NCBI GenBank assembly: GCA_964403545.1
Contig: CAYOGN010000074.1
Span: forward strand, 1-7,221
DNA: 7,221 bases
Direction of reading: 5' to 3'
From: VYFG01 sp964403545
Lineage (GTDB): Bacteria; Pseudomonadota; Gammaproteobacteria; Arenicellales; Poriferihabitantaceae
Part shown: piece after piece, positions 1 to 6,474 of the stretch
Layout: each line of letters starts with the position of its first letter
How positions within the stretch are numbered: the first letter of the stretch is position 1
The notes under the pieces: generated by a model
The model's input: only the letters and a program-made list of their open reading frames with translations
Databases searched by the model: none
What the model was told of the DNA's origin: nothing
Translations under genes and position numbers: made by a program

Positions 1-17
1 CCCAGTAATAGCTAATT

Positions 18-50
18 ATAAGGCGGTAATCATTATGGTTGCCGCCTTAT
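18..50. terminator. Intrinsic terminator-like hairpin
   Basis: Positions 18-29 (ATAAGGCGGTAA) pair with 39-50 (TTGCCGCCTTAT) in a 12-bp stem with one G:T wobble, around a 9-base loop. On the plus strand the stem is followed by a T-rich stretch (TATTTA), so it would end a gene entering from the left of the window. On the minus strand the following bases are only moderately T-rich. However, the stop codon of the alternative methyltransferase frame (54-56) lies three bases before the stem, so it could act in both directions. Confidence 0.65.
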
Positions 51-53
51 TAT

Positions 54-472
54 TTACTCGAGAACGATTTCGGGTTTATTCATCATAGTGCGAACAAACC
101 AGTGAAAAGGGGCTGGCATTCCCGTACGGTACTGTGTCTGAGACCCGCTACATCATCAGCGGAAAAGAACATCATCAAAGGCTCATTGCCATGAACCCCG
201 AGAATCAAGGTAACCGTTTCAAGTATAAGCGTACCTTTTGTTACCCAACGTATTTTCTCTAGCGCAATCAAGGGATACCTACAGTGATAAAGCACGCCTG
301 CAAACAATATGAGATCAAAATGTCCCAGCACTTCGTGGCTGAAATCATGGACATTAATGCGATGGTGTTTAATTCTGCTGCCTGTTGCTTTTAGTACAAA
401 CTGGAATTTCTCTGGACCGGGAAAGCCACTGATGATTCTCAAATGCCGGGAAGCCAGATCATGCAAGTCCAC
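54..472 (-). pseudogene. SAM-dependent methyltransferase remnant (5'-truncated, probably frameshifted)
   Basis: The frame from GTG at 472 reads VDLHDLASRH, then HRINVHDFSHEVLGHFD and LILFAGVLYHCRYPLIALE, then VTKGTLILETVT. This order matches the second half of class I methyltransferases of the CmoB/DUF1698-like group (the 'GVLYH..DPL.ALE' and 'LETV' motifs). The SAM-binding glycine motif should lie about 20-30 residues before VDLHD. It is absent, and a TGA stop sits just upstream of the GTG. Near the 3' end the frame stops at 83. An overlapping frame gives RTGMPAPFHWFVRTMMNK and ends in a TAA at 54-56, right beside the terminator hairpin. This suggests a frameshift around 125-150, with the original stop at 54. 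I read it as a decayed gene without activity. The family call is fairly secure. The frameshift is inference, because the family's C-terminus is variable. Confidence 0.6.
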
Positions 473-509
473 GATCCCTATTCATACGATACAATTGTTG
501 TAGCTTAGC

Positions 510-519
510 GAGAGAGAGA
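510..519 (+). repeat. Short GA dinucleotide tract
   Basis: Five GA units lie in the gap between the methyltransferase remnant and the caspase-like gene. A TATAAC hexamer at 524-529 could serve as a -10 box for the downstream gene, but no -35 box lies at a normal distance. I see nothing else firm between 473 and 647. Confidence 0.3.
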
Positions 520-647
520 ATCTTATAACACAGAGACTGTCCCTGACTGGTTAGCGCAGCAACTACATAAAATTGGCGGATAAATTTTTCTGTCAGTATT
601 TGAGTCAGGCATTGTCTCGCTGCAAATTAATGCTGCAAAATACGCTG

Positions 648-3533
648 ATGAAATTACAATTTCACTTATTGCTATTTATGATGGTGTTTGAAGTTGCCTC
701 TGCGCAAGCCCAGACGCCTCCGAGCCAGCCAATACTCAAAATTGAAACGGGTATGCATACGGCCCGTATTAACGATATACGAGTGGATGGTGCCAATCGC
801 ATTCTCGTGACGGCATCTGATGATGGCACCGCTCGAGCCTGGCGCTTACCGAATGGGGAACTTATCAATACCTTTCGCGTGCCCATTGTTCCTGGTCAAC
901 TTGGTGCAGTGAAAACTGCAGCTATCTCACCGGATGGATCTGTCGTGGCCCTCGGTGGCCACACGTTTAATCACATTATTTATCTGTTTGACGTCGAAAG
1001 CGGGCAAGGTATTCGCGTCATTAAGAATCTGCCTGATCACGTGGCATACATGGAATTTTCCCCGAACGGCAGATACCTGGTGGCAACCCTGGAGGGCGCC
1101 AACGGTATTCTTGTGTGGCGTACCGAAGACTACACGTTGTTCATTGCCGACAATAATTATCTGGACGCTACAATGCGTGCAGATTTTGACTCAACGGGCA
1201 GGTTGGTAACAACGTCTTATGACGATAACATTCGCTTATATAACCAACAATTTCAGTTGCAGAGGTGGTTTAAATTACCACCCGGTCAAAAACCAACTGG
1301 TGTTGCCTTTTCCCCTGACGGAAAAAAAATTGCAGTGGGCTATTCCGTCGCAACTGGCAGGACCCTCAAATACAAAATAGATGTTTTCGATGGTCTCACG
1401 CTCGATTACTTATTCTCCCCGAAAACAAAAATCTTCAGCCTGCTACCGGAAGTTGCCTGGTCTTCCGACGGCGAATTTCTTTATGCCGGGGGAGTTGGGG
1501 CTAAAGTTTCAACTTTATTCGGGGTCGCCACCAAAACAACTCGAAAACAACCAGTCAACTACCTGTATCGTTGGGGCGATAATGGAGAAGGAAAACGCCG
1601 GTCTGTGGCTTCAGAAGCAAAAAATGTTATTACGCGACTAGTGAGTTTGCACAATGGCGGCATTGGTTATGTTGCGATCGATCCTTTTATCGGAACGGTA
1701 AACGCATCCTTCAACATCAGTAAGAGCTCCCCGGCACCAAATTTCGCTACCATTGGTACCCGCCCCAAGTTTTCCGTGGATGGCAATACCGTACAATTTA
1801 ACTATGACTGGGTGGGCAAACTACCGGCACGTTTTTCCCTGGACAAGCGATTTCTCAATCGTCGCACAGATAAGAAAATGGAGACAGCGCGATGGAGTTG
1901 TAAAGCCAGGGGTCTTAAAATCCAGATAAATCTGTTCGGTGACAAAGGCAGCCTGGCTTTCGATGGTTCGGCGACACTAAACGGGAACAATCTGGCAGAT
2001 ACCCGAGGTGCGACCGAGTGCAGTATTGCCCCGGACAAAAAAAGTTTTGCCATTGGGACCAATGATTTTCTTATTCTTTTTTCCAGGCAAGGAGAACAGA
2101 TCTGGAAAACATCTTTTGGCAGTGCAGTTTACAATGCAACCATTATCAATAATCAATGGTTAGTAGCTGGACTGGCGGACGGTACAATTCGTTGGGTTCG
2201 ATTAAAAGATGGTCGGGAAATAGTTGCTCTGTTTGCCCATACTGATCAAAGGCGCTGGGTGCTCTGGAGTACTTCGGGCCACTACGACTCATCGCCTGAT
2301 GGAGACGAACTGTTAGGATGGCACTTGAATCGCGGTGAGGATGTCCCTGAATTCCTCCAGGCTTCGCAATTAAAACACCGAATGTACCGGCCGGATATCA
2401 TTGATAATCTGATCCAGACTCGCGATATTGAAGCTGCGCTGGCGCTCGCACCGGATAGTGAATCCAGCCTCGAACAGCTTTCAAATCCTGGCAATCGTCC
2501 ACCAGTGTTCTCAGTCGTATCACCTCAGGACGGAGACGAAGTGAATCAGGAGTCCATCCCTGTTGAGCTGGTTTTCAAAACTTCCACGGATCTGCCTCAA
2601 TCCGTTGTTATCACGGTCAACGGACGCCAACTACCCATTTACCGACCAGCTGAATCCAAAAATACCGGACCTAACGGTTTGGCAAATTTTGATATTCCAC
2701 TTGATGTCGGAGTCAACTTGATTGAAATTGTGGCGCAGAATCAAGTTGGTGAATCCAGTCAGAAGCTACTGGTTGAATATTCAGCCGAATCATCCAGCTC
2801 CACAGATACCAGGGGAACACTGTATTTACTCTCCGTGGGAGTCAATGATTATTCCAACCTGTCAGGCGATCTGGAATTTGCTGCCCCGGACGCAATTGAT
2901 TTTCACGCGCTGCTGATAAAACAGTCCAGGTCATTATACCGGGAGGTCAAAAGTGTACTGCTGGCAGACGGCTATACCAGCCCTAGCCGAGTGAATATTG
3001 AAAATGCCCTGGAATTATTCACTAATGCTAAACCAAGAGACACCGTAATCCTGTTCCTTGCCGGGCACGGCGTCAATGAAAATAGCGAATACTATTTTTT
3101 GCCCACTGAAACCACCATTGACGATGAGGAAAAACTTGTAAAAACCACGGTGGTCAACTGGCGGACCCTGCAACGGGCACTCGTCAATAGCGCAGGTCGC
3201 CGCATTCTGCTTGTAGATACCTGTCATGCCGGTAACGCATTCAATCAGCGTCTGGTGAAGGACAGCTCTGACGCCAATATTGTCGTGTTTACATCCACAG
3301 ACCGGGTAACACTGGCACAGGAACGCAAAGATCTCGGTCACGGCGTATTTACCTACGCGATTCTCCAGGGCCTGATGGGAAAGGCAGATCTTACTCCGGA
3401 TCATTTGATCAAAATCAAAGAACTGGATAGCTATGTTTCCGACGCCGTAGTATCCATTACTGCCGGGGAACAACTACCTGTGTTATTTGTATCCGATGGC
3501 TTCAGAAACTTTACATTTGCAAAATTTCCCTGA
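648..3533 (+). CDS. Exported WD40-like propeller / caspase-like (peptidase C14) protein
   Basis: A 961-residue protein predicted to be exported. Start: the frame is open back to a TTG at 573, with ATGs at 630 and 648. None has a clear Shine-Dalgarno site. I chose 648 because it yields a clean signal peptide (MKLQFHLLLFMMVFEVASA, likely cleavage near residue 20). Residues about 36-540 hold WD40-like repeats (SPDG/SPNG turns; ILVTASDDGTARAWRL; ILVWRT). A motif at about 538-558 (GHYDSSPDGDELLGWHLNRG) recurs in bacterial WD40-caspase proteins. Residues about 616-720 look like an Ig-type beta domain. Residues about 723-945 form the caspase-like domain, starting LYLLSVGVNDY. The catalytic His is H807 in LFLAGHG (codon 3066-3068) and the Cys is C859 in LLVDTCHAG (codon 3222-3224). 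The Asp two residues before the Cys resembles metacaspase/orthocaspase sites, which suggests cleavage after basic residues (inference). The substrate is unknown. It stands alone: a remnant lies upstream and bcp converges downstream. Confidence 0.9.
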   Translation: MKLQFHLLLFMMVFEVASAQAQTPPSQPILKIETGMHTARINDIRVDGANRILVTASDDGTARAWRLPNGELINTFRVPIVPGQLGAVKTAAISPDGSVVALGGHTFNHIIYLFDVESGQGIRVIKNLPDHVAYMEFSPNGRYLVATLEGANGILVWRTEDYTLFIADNNYLDATMRADFDSTGRLVTTSYDDNIRLYNQQFQLQRWFKLPPGQKPTGVAFSPDGKKIAVGYSVATGRTLKYKIDVFDGLTLDYLFSPKTKIFSLLPEVAWSSDGEFLYAGGVGAKVSTLFGVATKTTRKQPVNYLYRWGDNGEGKRRSVASEAKNVITRLVSLHNGGIGYVAIDPFIGTVNASFNISKSSPAPNFATIGTRPKFSVDGNTVQFNYDWVGKLPARFSLDKRFLNRRTDKKMETARWSCKARGLKIQINLFGDKGSLAFDGSATLNGNNLADTRGATECSIAPDKKSFAIGTNDFLILFSRQGEQIWKTSFGSAVYNATIINNQWLVAGLADGTIRWVRLKDGREIVALFAHTDQRRWVLWSTSGHYDSSPDGDELLGWHLNRGEDVPEFLQASQLKHRMYRPDIIDNLIQTRDIEAALALAPDSESSLEQLSNPGNRPPVFSVVSPQDGDEVNQESIPVELVFKTSTDLPQSVVITVNGRQLPIYRPAESKNTGPNGLANFDIPLDVGVNLIEIVAQNQVGESSQKLLVEYSAESSSSTDTRGTLYLLSVGVNDYSNLSGDLEFAAPDAIDFHALLIKQSRSLYREVKSVLLADGYTSPSRVNIENALELFTNAKPRDTVILFLAGHGVNENSEYYFLPTETTIDDEEKLVKTTVVNWRTLQRALVNSAGRRILLVDTCHAGNAFNQRLVKDSSDANIVVFTSTDRVTLAQERKDLGHGVFTYAILQGLMGKADLTPDHLIKIKELDSYVSDAVVSITAGEQLPVLFVSDGFRNFTFAKFP

Positions 3534-3687
3534 AACTCTCCAAGGGTCGATTCTCCTCCAGCCGTAGTAATCTATCAAATTCATAACCCTGCCTTTTAAA
3601 TCCGGTAGAGCGGGCAAAATATCTTTGGGTCGAAATATGACCGTCAGTTAAACGACATTCCGCTGTACGATACCTGCAAACTTTTTC
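3511..3687 (-). other. Open antisense frame, possible gene remnant
   Basis: A 58-codon open stretch ends in TAA at 3511-3513 and overlaps the last 23 bases of the caspase-like gene on the other strand. It reads ...RTAECRLTDGHISTQRYFA... then ...GYEFDRLLRLEENRPLESF. It has no ATG or GTG start. An ATG at 3706-3708 lies in the same frame but is separated by a TAG at 3688-3690. The composition is protein-like, but a stretch this long can arise by chance. I do not recognise the family. The rest of the 203-base convergent gap (3534-3736) shows no clear terminator. Confidence 0.22.
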
Positions 3688-3736
3688 CTATAGGCGATTG
3701 AGAAACATTACGAAATAGTGGATCAAATATCCCGTG

Positions 3737-4204
3737 CTAGTCATTTTGTAATAATTGCAACACTTTTGCAGGATGGGCTGCGGCACTCGGCACTTTACGC
3801 CAATGCTTTTTCACTTTTCCATCAGGCCCAATCCATACGGTAGAACGAATGATGCCGATTAATTTTTTCCCATACATCATTTTTTCACCATAAGCGGCAT
3901 ATTGTGTCATCATTTTTTTATCCGGATCAGATAAAAGCGTCAATGGCAGGTTATATTTTTCAATAAACTTGATGTGAGACGCCGCATCATCCGGGGAAAC
4001 ACCAAGAACAATTGCACCAGTTTTGGTGATATCAGACCACAGGTCGCGAAACCCGCAAGCTTGTTTGGTGCAACCCGGCGTATCATCCTTCGGGTAAAAA
4101 TAAATAATTACATCGCTGCCTGTATAATCACTCAGGGAAACAGTGTTACCGTTTTGGTCTTTCAGTGAGAATGAGGGGGCGGATTTGCCTTCTTCGATGG
4201 CCAT
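3737..4204 (-). CDS. bcp: Thioredoxin-dependent thiol peroxidase, Bcp/PrxQ type
   Basis: A cytoplasmic peroxiredoxin of 155 residues, the usual Bcp length. It reduces hydrogen peroxide and organic peroxides using thioredoxin as electron donor. The active-site block is PKDDTPGCTKQACGFRD: Thr42 and the peroxidatic Cys45, with Cys50 five residues on as the resolving cysteine typical of atypical 2-Cys Bcp proteins. Arg120 in GIIRSTVWI is the conserved active-site arginine. The N-terminal block APSFSLKDQNG and the later LTLLSDPDKK and YGEK..YGK are also family hallmarks. The ATG at 4202-4204 has a strong Shine-Dalgarno site, GGAG at 4210-4213 with a 5-base spacer. It converges on the caspase-like gene and diverges from cysZ. 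I saw no regulator gene and no clear promoter. Confidence 0.96.
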   Translation of the reverse strand: MAIEEGKSAPSFSLKDQNGNTVSLSDYTGSDVIIYFYPKDDTPGCTKQACGFRDLWSDITKTGAIVLGVSPDDAASHIKFIEKYNLPLTLLSDPDKKMMTQYAAYGEKMMYGKKLIGIIRSTVWIGPDGKVKKHWRKVPSAAAHPAKVLQLLQND

Positions 4205-4248
4205 AAGTTCTCCGGGAAATATTAAAAGAATCCCTGATCAATTCGTGA

Positions 4249-4294
4249 TTGAACAAGCTATGATTCAACAATGGATTTGGTAGATTCAAAATCT
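4249..4294. promoter_or_regulatory. Small inverted repeats in the bcp-cysZ divergent region
   Basis: The 164-base region 4205-4368 must carry the promoters of both bcp and cysZ. It contains TTGAA (4249-4253) with TTCAA (4264-4268) around 10 bases, and AGATT (4282-4286) with AATCT (4290-4294) around 3 bases. These could be operator half-sites or chance in AT-rich DNA. I could not find convincing -35/-10 pairs for either gene. Confidence 0.25.
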
Positions 4295-4368
4295 GCGACC
4301 CCTATGGTAATCGATTTAAAGTTTTTTACCAGACACCTGGATAAAAAAATCTCGCTGAGGCAGATAAA

Positions 4369-5124
4369 ATGATTCAACAGTTTCTTCTCGGTGCGCAATA
4401 CGCATTCAGTGGTTTTTCACTGATCAGTAAAAAAGGCATTCGACAATTTGTAATCATTCCATTGTTGATTAATACAGGTGTGTTTTCTGTGGCGGTCTGG
4501 TTGGCAATGTCTCAGTTCGATGCGCTGATGATTCAATTGTCTGGTTGGCTTCCCGTTTGGTTATCCTGGATCCAATGGTTGCTTTGGCCCTTGTTTGCTT
4601 TATTGATTTTAATCGCGGTGTACTACACCTTTACCATCGTTGCGAATTTTCTGGCCTCCCCTTTCAATTCCCTGCTGGCTGAGCGTGTCGAACAAAAGTT
4701 AAGTAACGAAGTCATGCCTGAGTTTCAGGGCTATCGGGCATTTATCGGCACCATCGCAAAAACCCTGTTAAGTGAATTCAGAAAGGTATTGTATCTGCTT
4801 AAATGGTTGCCGGTCATACTGATCATTAGTGTTATACCGCTGGTAAATTTTATTGCACCCTTTGCCTGGGCTATTTTTGGTGCCTGGATGCTATCGTTGC
4901 AATACACTGATTATCCGATGGGTAATCATGAACTCTTTATCAAGCAGGAATTAAGCCTGCTGCGAAAGAACAGGAGCGCTGCACTGGGTTTTGGTGGCAT
5001 GCTGACGATCATGATGATAATCCCTATAGTCAACTTTTTTGTGATGCCGGTCGGGGTAGCAGGTGCAACCGTATTTTGGGTGAAACAACTATCGCAACCA
5101 CAGGCAACTGGTCAGGGAACCTGA
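4369..5124 (+). CDS. cysZ: Sulfate permease CysZ
   Basis: An inner-membrane protein of 251 residues (E. coli CysZ has 253) that brings sulfate into the cell for cysteine synthesis. It shares family blocks along its whole length: GIRQFVIIPLLIN (23-35), a long hydrophobic stretch from about 67, ANFLASPFNSLLAE (92-105; E. coli has ANWIAAPFNGLLAE), AWMLSLQYTDYPMGNHE in the third quarter (E. coli AWMLAIQYCDYPFDNHK) and MIIPIVNFFVMPVGVAGAT near the end. It is hydrophobic with several membrane helices and no signal peptide. The start ATG has GAGG at 4357-4360 with an 8-base spacer. It stands alone, not beside other cys genes, which is common for cysZ. Control by CysB is usual in the family, but I cannot show a site here. 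Confidence 0.95.
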   Translation: MIQQFLLGAQYAFSGFSLISKKGIRQFVIIPLLINTGVFSVAVWLAMSQFDALMIQLSGWLPVWLSWIQWLLWPLFALLILIAVYYTFTIVANFLASPFNSLLAERVEQKLSNEVMPEFQGYRAFIGTIAKTLLSEFRKVLYLLKWLPVILIISVIPLVNFIAPFAWAIFGAWMLSLQYTDYPMGNHELFIKQELSLLRKNRSAALGFGGMLTIMMIIPIVNFFVMPVGVAGATVFWVKQLSQPQATGQGT

Positions 5125-5131
5125 TTTATAA

Positions 5132-5186
5132 GGCAACTTGACTACCTGCCTGTCAACTTTGCCAGGCTCGAGCACAGCAGTTTTTT
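5132..5186 (+). terminator. Possible terminator region after cysZ
   Basis: Eight bases after the cysZ stop, GGCAA-c-TTGAC (5132-5142) can pair with GTCAA-ct-TTGCC (5152-5163) around 9 bases. An alternative stem, GCCTG/CAGGC, overlaps it. A run of six T lies at 5181-5186, about 17 bases after the first stem, which is too far for a classic terminator. The call is weak. Confidence 0.3.
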
Positions 5187-5196
5187 AAACCGGTTT
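5187..5196. repeat. Perfect 10-bp palindrome AAACCGGTTT
   Basis: The palindrome follows directly on the T6 run after cysZ. It could be a protein-binding site or chance. Confidence 0.3.
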
Positions 5197-5209
5197 GACG
5201 AATGACCTT

Positions 5210-5359
5210 TTAGAAATCGAATATGATGCCCTGGGCCAGCGGCAGCTCACGTGAGTAGTTGATGGGTTTGGTTTGACGACGCATATACCCTTTGCATCCA
5301 TCAGAGCCGGACTCGCGCCGGGGCGCGGGGACACTGCGCCGCTTCAGGATATTGTCACG
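5210..5359 (-). other. Short open frame in the cysZ-DoxX gap, possible coding remnant
   Basis: On the minus strand a frame is open for 49 codons between a TAG at 5360-5362 and a TAA at 5210-5212. From the ATG at 5282-5284 it gives 24 residues, including RRQTKPINYSRELPLAQG and the ending IIFDF. This looks more like the C-terminus of a real protein than a random frame, but I do not recognise the family and there is no Shine-Dalgarno site. The upstream part crosses a GC-rich patch (about 5306-5343) unlike the AT-rich surroundings. Confidence 0.2.
5314..5327. repeat. GC-rich hairpin
   Basis: CGCGC (5314-5318) pairs with GCGCG (5323-5327) around a 4-base loop, followed by GGGGACAC. Its base composition stands out from the rest of the gap. 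It loosely resembles REP-type intergenic elements, but with one copy only in the window this cannot be established. Confidence 0.3.
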
Positions 5360-5377
5360 CTACAATGGTGCAATATC
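5348..5377. repeat. Imperfect inverted repeat with 10-bp stem
   Basis: GATATTG (5348-5354) pairs with CAATATC (5371-5377). Inside it, after one bulged T, CAC (5356-5358) pairs with GTG (5368-5370) around 9 bases. It lies 11 bases past the DoxX-like stop codon on that gene's strand. No T-run follows on that side, so it is a hairpin that could end or stabilise the transcript, not a standard terminator. Confidence 0.45.
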
Positions 5378-5388
5378 TGGAACACGGA

Positions 5389-5910
5389 TTAAACAGATTG
5401 AGAAGACCTCCACCGGGTAAAGCTGGTCCATCCCAGGGCATAGCCCAGAATCAGGACTGAAACCGCCGCATAAAATAATGACCCGTGATCGGATTTACCA
5501 TTGTGAAGCACTTCAATTCCGAGAGGAGTAGCGAGATGAAAGAATACTGCGCCAGTCATAATGGCGCCTGCCAGCATGCCACCGATAGCGTGAAAACCAT
5601 ACCGGGCTGGAACATCATCAACCAGATTAATTTTTTTGAGAACAAATAGTAGTGCTGGAAATAGCAAAATAATGGAAGCTATTAACTCCATCAACCCGAC
5701 TCCGTAGGAGCCATACTCGATAAATAGCTGCCCTGCGGTGTTTCCTAGCACCCCTTTCATCCAGGTTCCAATAGTGTCAAATATATGTACCGTATCCGGA
5801 TGTCTGCTGAATTTGTATGGCAAAGAGGACAGGAATACCTTTACCATCCAGATCACTGCGCACCAGCTGGCGATGGCAATCAGTTTGTCTTTAATTGCGT
5901 TAGATTGCAT
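5389..5910 (-). CDS. DoxX-like integral membrane protein
   Basis: A 173-residue protein with four predicted membrane helices at about residues 10-30, 69-91, 106-126 and 145-161. The blocks FLSSLPYKFSRHPDTVHIFDTIG, YGVGLMELIASIILL and GGMLAGAIMTGAVFFHL resemble DoxX/DoxX-like proteins, a poorly defined family sometimes tied to thiol or quinone chemistry and oxidative stress. The function is not certain. The ATG at 5908-5910 lies inside the second copy of a 16-bp tandem repeat. The only good Shine-Dalgarno site (5935-5939) is 24 bases upstream of it and correctly spaced for the first copy's ATG, which is out of frame. An undamaged ancestor would have used that site directly. Translation now probably depends on reinitiation and may be weak. 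It follows the YHS-domain gene on the same strand, so they are likely co-transcribed. Confidence 0.75.
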   Translation of the reverse strand: MQSNAIKDKLIAIASWCAVIWMVKVFLSSLPYKFSRHPDTVHIFDTIGTWMKGVLGNTAGQLFIEYGSYGVGLMELIASIILLFPALLFVLKKINLVDDVPARYGFHAIGGMLAGAIMTGAVFFHLATPLGIEVLHNGKSDHGSLFYAAVSVLILGYALGWTSFTRWRSSQSV

Positions 5911-5929
5911 CTACGTTAGATTGCATCTA
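5898..5929. repeat. Perfect 16-bp tandem duplication over a start codon
   Basis: The plus-strand unit CGTTAGATTGCATCTA occurs twice, head to tail, at 5898-5913 and 5914-5929, without mismatch. Read on the minus strand, each copy carries ATGCAATCTAACG, so the start codon and first codons of the DoxX-like gene are doubled. Sixteen is not a multiple of three, so the first ATG is out of frame with the gene. Confidence 0.95.
5900..5926 (-). CDS. 8-residue upstream micro-ORF created by the duplication
   Basis: From the ATG at 5924-5926 the frame reads MQSNVDAI and stops at TAA (5900-5902). The ATG sits 8 bases after GGAGG, an ideal arrangement. The frame overlaps the start of the DoxX-like gene by 11 bases and its stop lies just past that start, so terminating ribosomes could back up and restart. 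No function is expected for the peptide itself. Whether it is translated is inference. Confidence 0.45.
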   Translation of the reverse strand: MQSNVDAI

Positions 5930-5934
5930 AATGT

Positions 5935-5939
5935 CCTCC
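5935..5939 (-). promoter_or_regulatory. Shine-Dalgarno site of the DoxX-like gene / micro-ORF
   Basis: GGAGG on the minus strand, 8 bases before the ATG at 5926 and 24 bases before the ATG at 5910 that opens the long frame. This spacing is the main sign that the duplication moved the true start away from its ribosome binding site. Confidence 0.7.
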
Positions 5940-5982
5940 ACCAGGGGATCAGAACGGGAAGTATTTGAAATAGCTGATTCTG

Positions 5983-6447
5983 TCACAATACCCCCGGCCA
6001 GTTTTTGTCTGCCTCTATAATGAGCGCCTCCTTATCCGCCAGCCACTTGTCTAGAATATCAGTGTCATAGTTAAGGTAGAGTTTGCCGTTATGTATTGTC
6101 CACAACTCCGGGTCTCCACTTGCGGTTTCATTTTGCGCCACTGCCCAGGCACAATAACCACCATACTGTGGCGCATATATTTCCGGGTCCGCGAGAAAAC
6201 TGCGTAAGTTTTCCTTATTTTTGAATTGCCAGGTTGCACCTTTATAATCGGTACGGAAGCCTGGATTTCCTTTCACAGCTTTGTTGTCCACAAAATAGGC
6301 AACCGCATCGTAACCGGAAACTGCCAGATCACTGAAGAACGCAGTAAATATTTCAGACGAAGCACGGACTGACGTACTACCAAGTATAAGCAGAGCAACA
6401 ATGGCTATAAATTTAACGAGTGATTTTTGTATTAACAATGGTTCCAA
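5983..6447 (-). CDS. Exported YHS-domain protein
   Basis: A 154-residue protein with a signal peptide: positive residues K8 and K12, a hydrophobic core at about 13-27, likely cleavage after VRA29. The mature part is one YHS domain: VSGYDAVAYF (43-52), YKGATWQFKN (68-77), FLADPEIYAPQYGGYCAWA (84-102, with Cys99), then DPELWTIHNGKLYLNY and a C-terminal NWPG. YHS domains are small folds linked to metal binding in some proteins. This exported family has no firmly known role. The start is TTG at 6445-6447: no ATG or GTG exists in frame back to a TAG about 90 bases upstream, and AGGA at 6456-6459 is well spaced. Its stop is 56 bases before the first start codon of the DoxX-like gene, consistent with an operon. 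Confidence 0.88.
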   Translation of the reverse strand: MEPLLIQKSLVKFIAIVALLILGSTSVRASSEIFTAFFSDLAVSGYDAVAYFVDNKAVKGNPGFRTDYKGATWQFKNKENLRSFLADPEIYAPQYGGYCAWAVAQNETASGDPELWTIHNGKLYLNYDTDILDKWLADKEALIIEADKNWPGVL

Positions 6448-6452
6448 TTTTT

Positions 6453-6474
6453 TGATCCTGTAACACTGATCCTG
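6453..6474. promoter_or_regulatory. Ribosome binding site within a direct repeat, YHS gene
   Basis: On the minus strand AGGA at 6456-6459 lies 8 bases before the TTG start and decides that start. It is part of CAGGATCA, which occurs twice 14 bases apart (plus-strand TGATCCTG at 6453-6460 and 6467-6474). The repeat may be an operator or chance. The remaining DNA up to 6612 holds no gene and no convincing promoter. Confidence 0.4.

Noticed and set aside
309..503. 64-codon plus-strand frame
   Set aside because: It is antisense to the methyltransferase remnant, whose motifs explain the region.
573..647. N-terminal extension of the caspase-like protein from TTG
   Set aside because: It has no ribosome binding site, and it would put 25 residues with no signal-peptide character before a clean signal peptide starting at 648.
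1802..2062. 86-codon minus-strand frame
   Set aside because: It is a shadow of the propeller coding frame, with no start signal or motif.
3015..3473. 152-codon minus-strand frame inside the caspase-like gene
   Set aside because: It is antisense to the best-conserved part of the peptidase domain, including both catalytic residues, and shows no family motifs.
6051..6239. 62-codon minus-strand frame within the YHS gene
   Set aside because: It is an alternative frame of the clearly conserved YHS domain.
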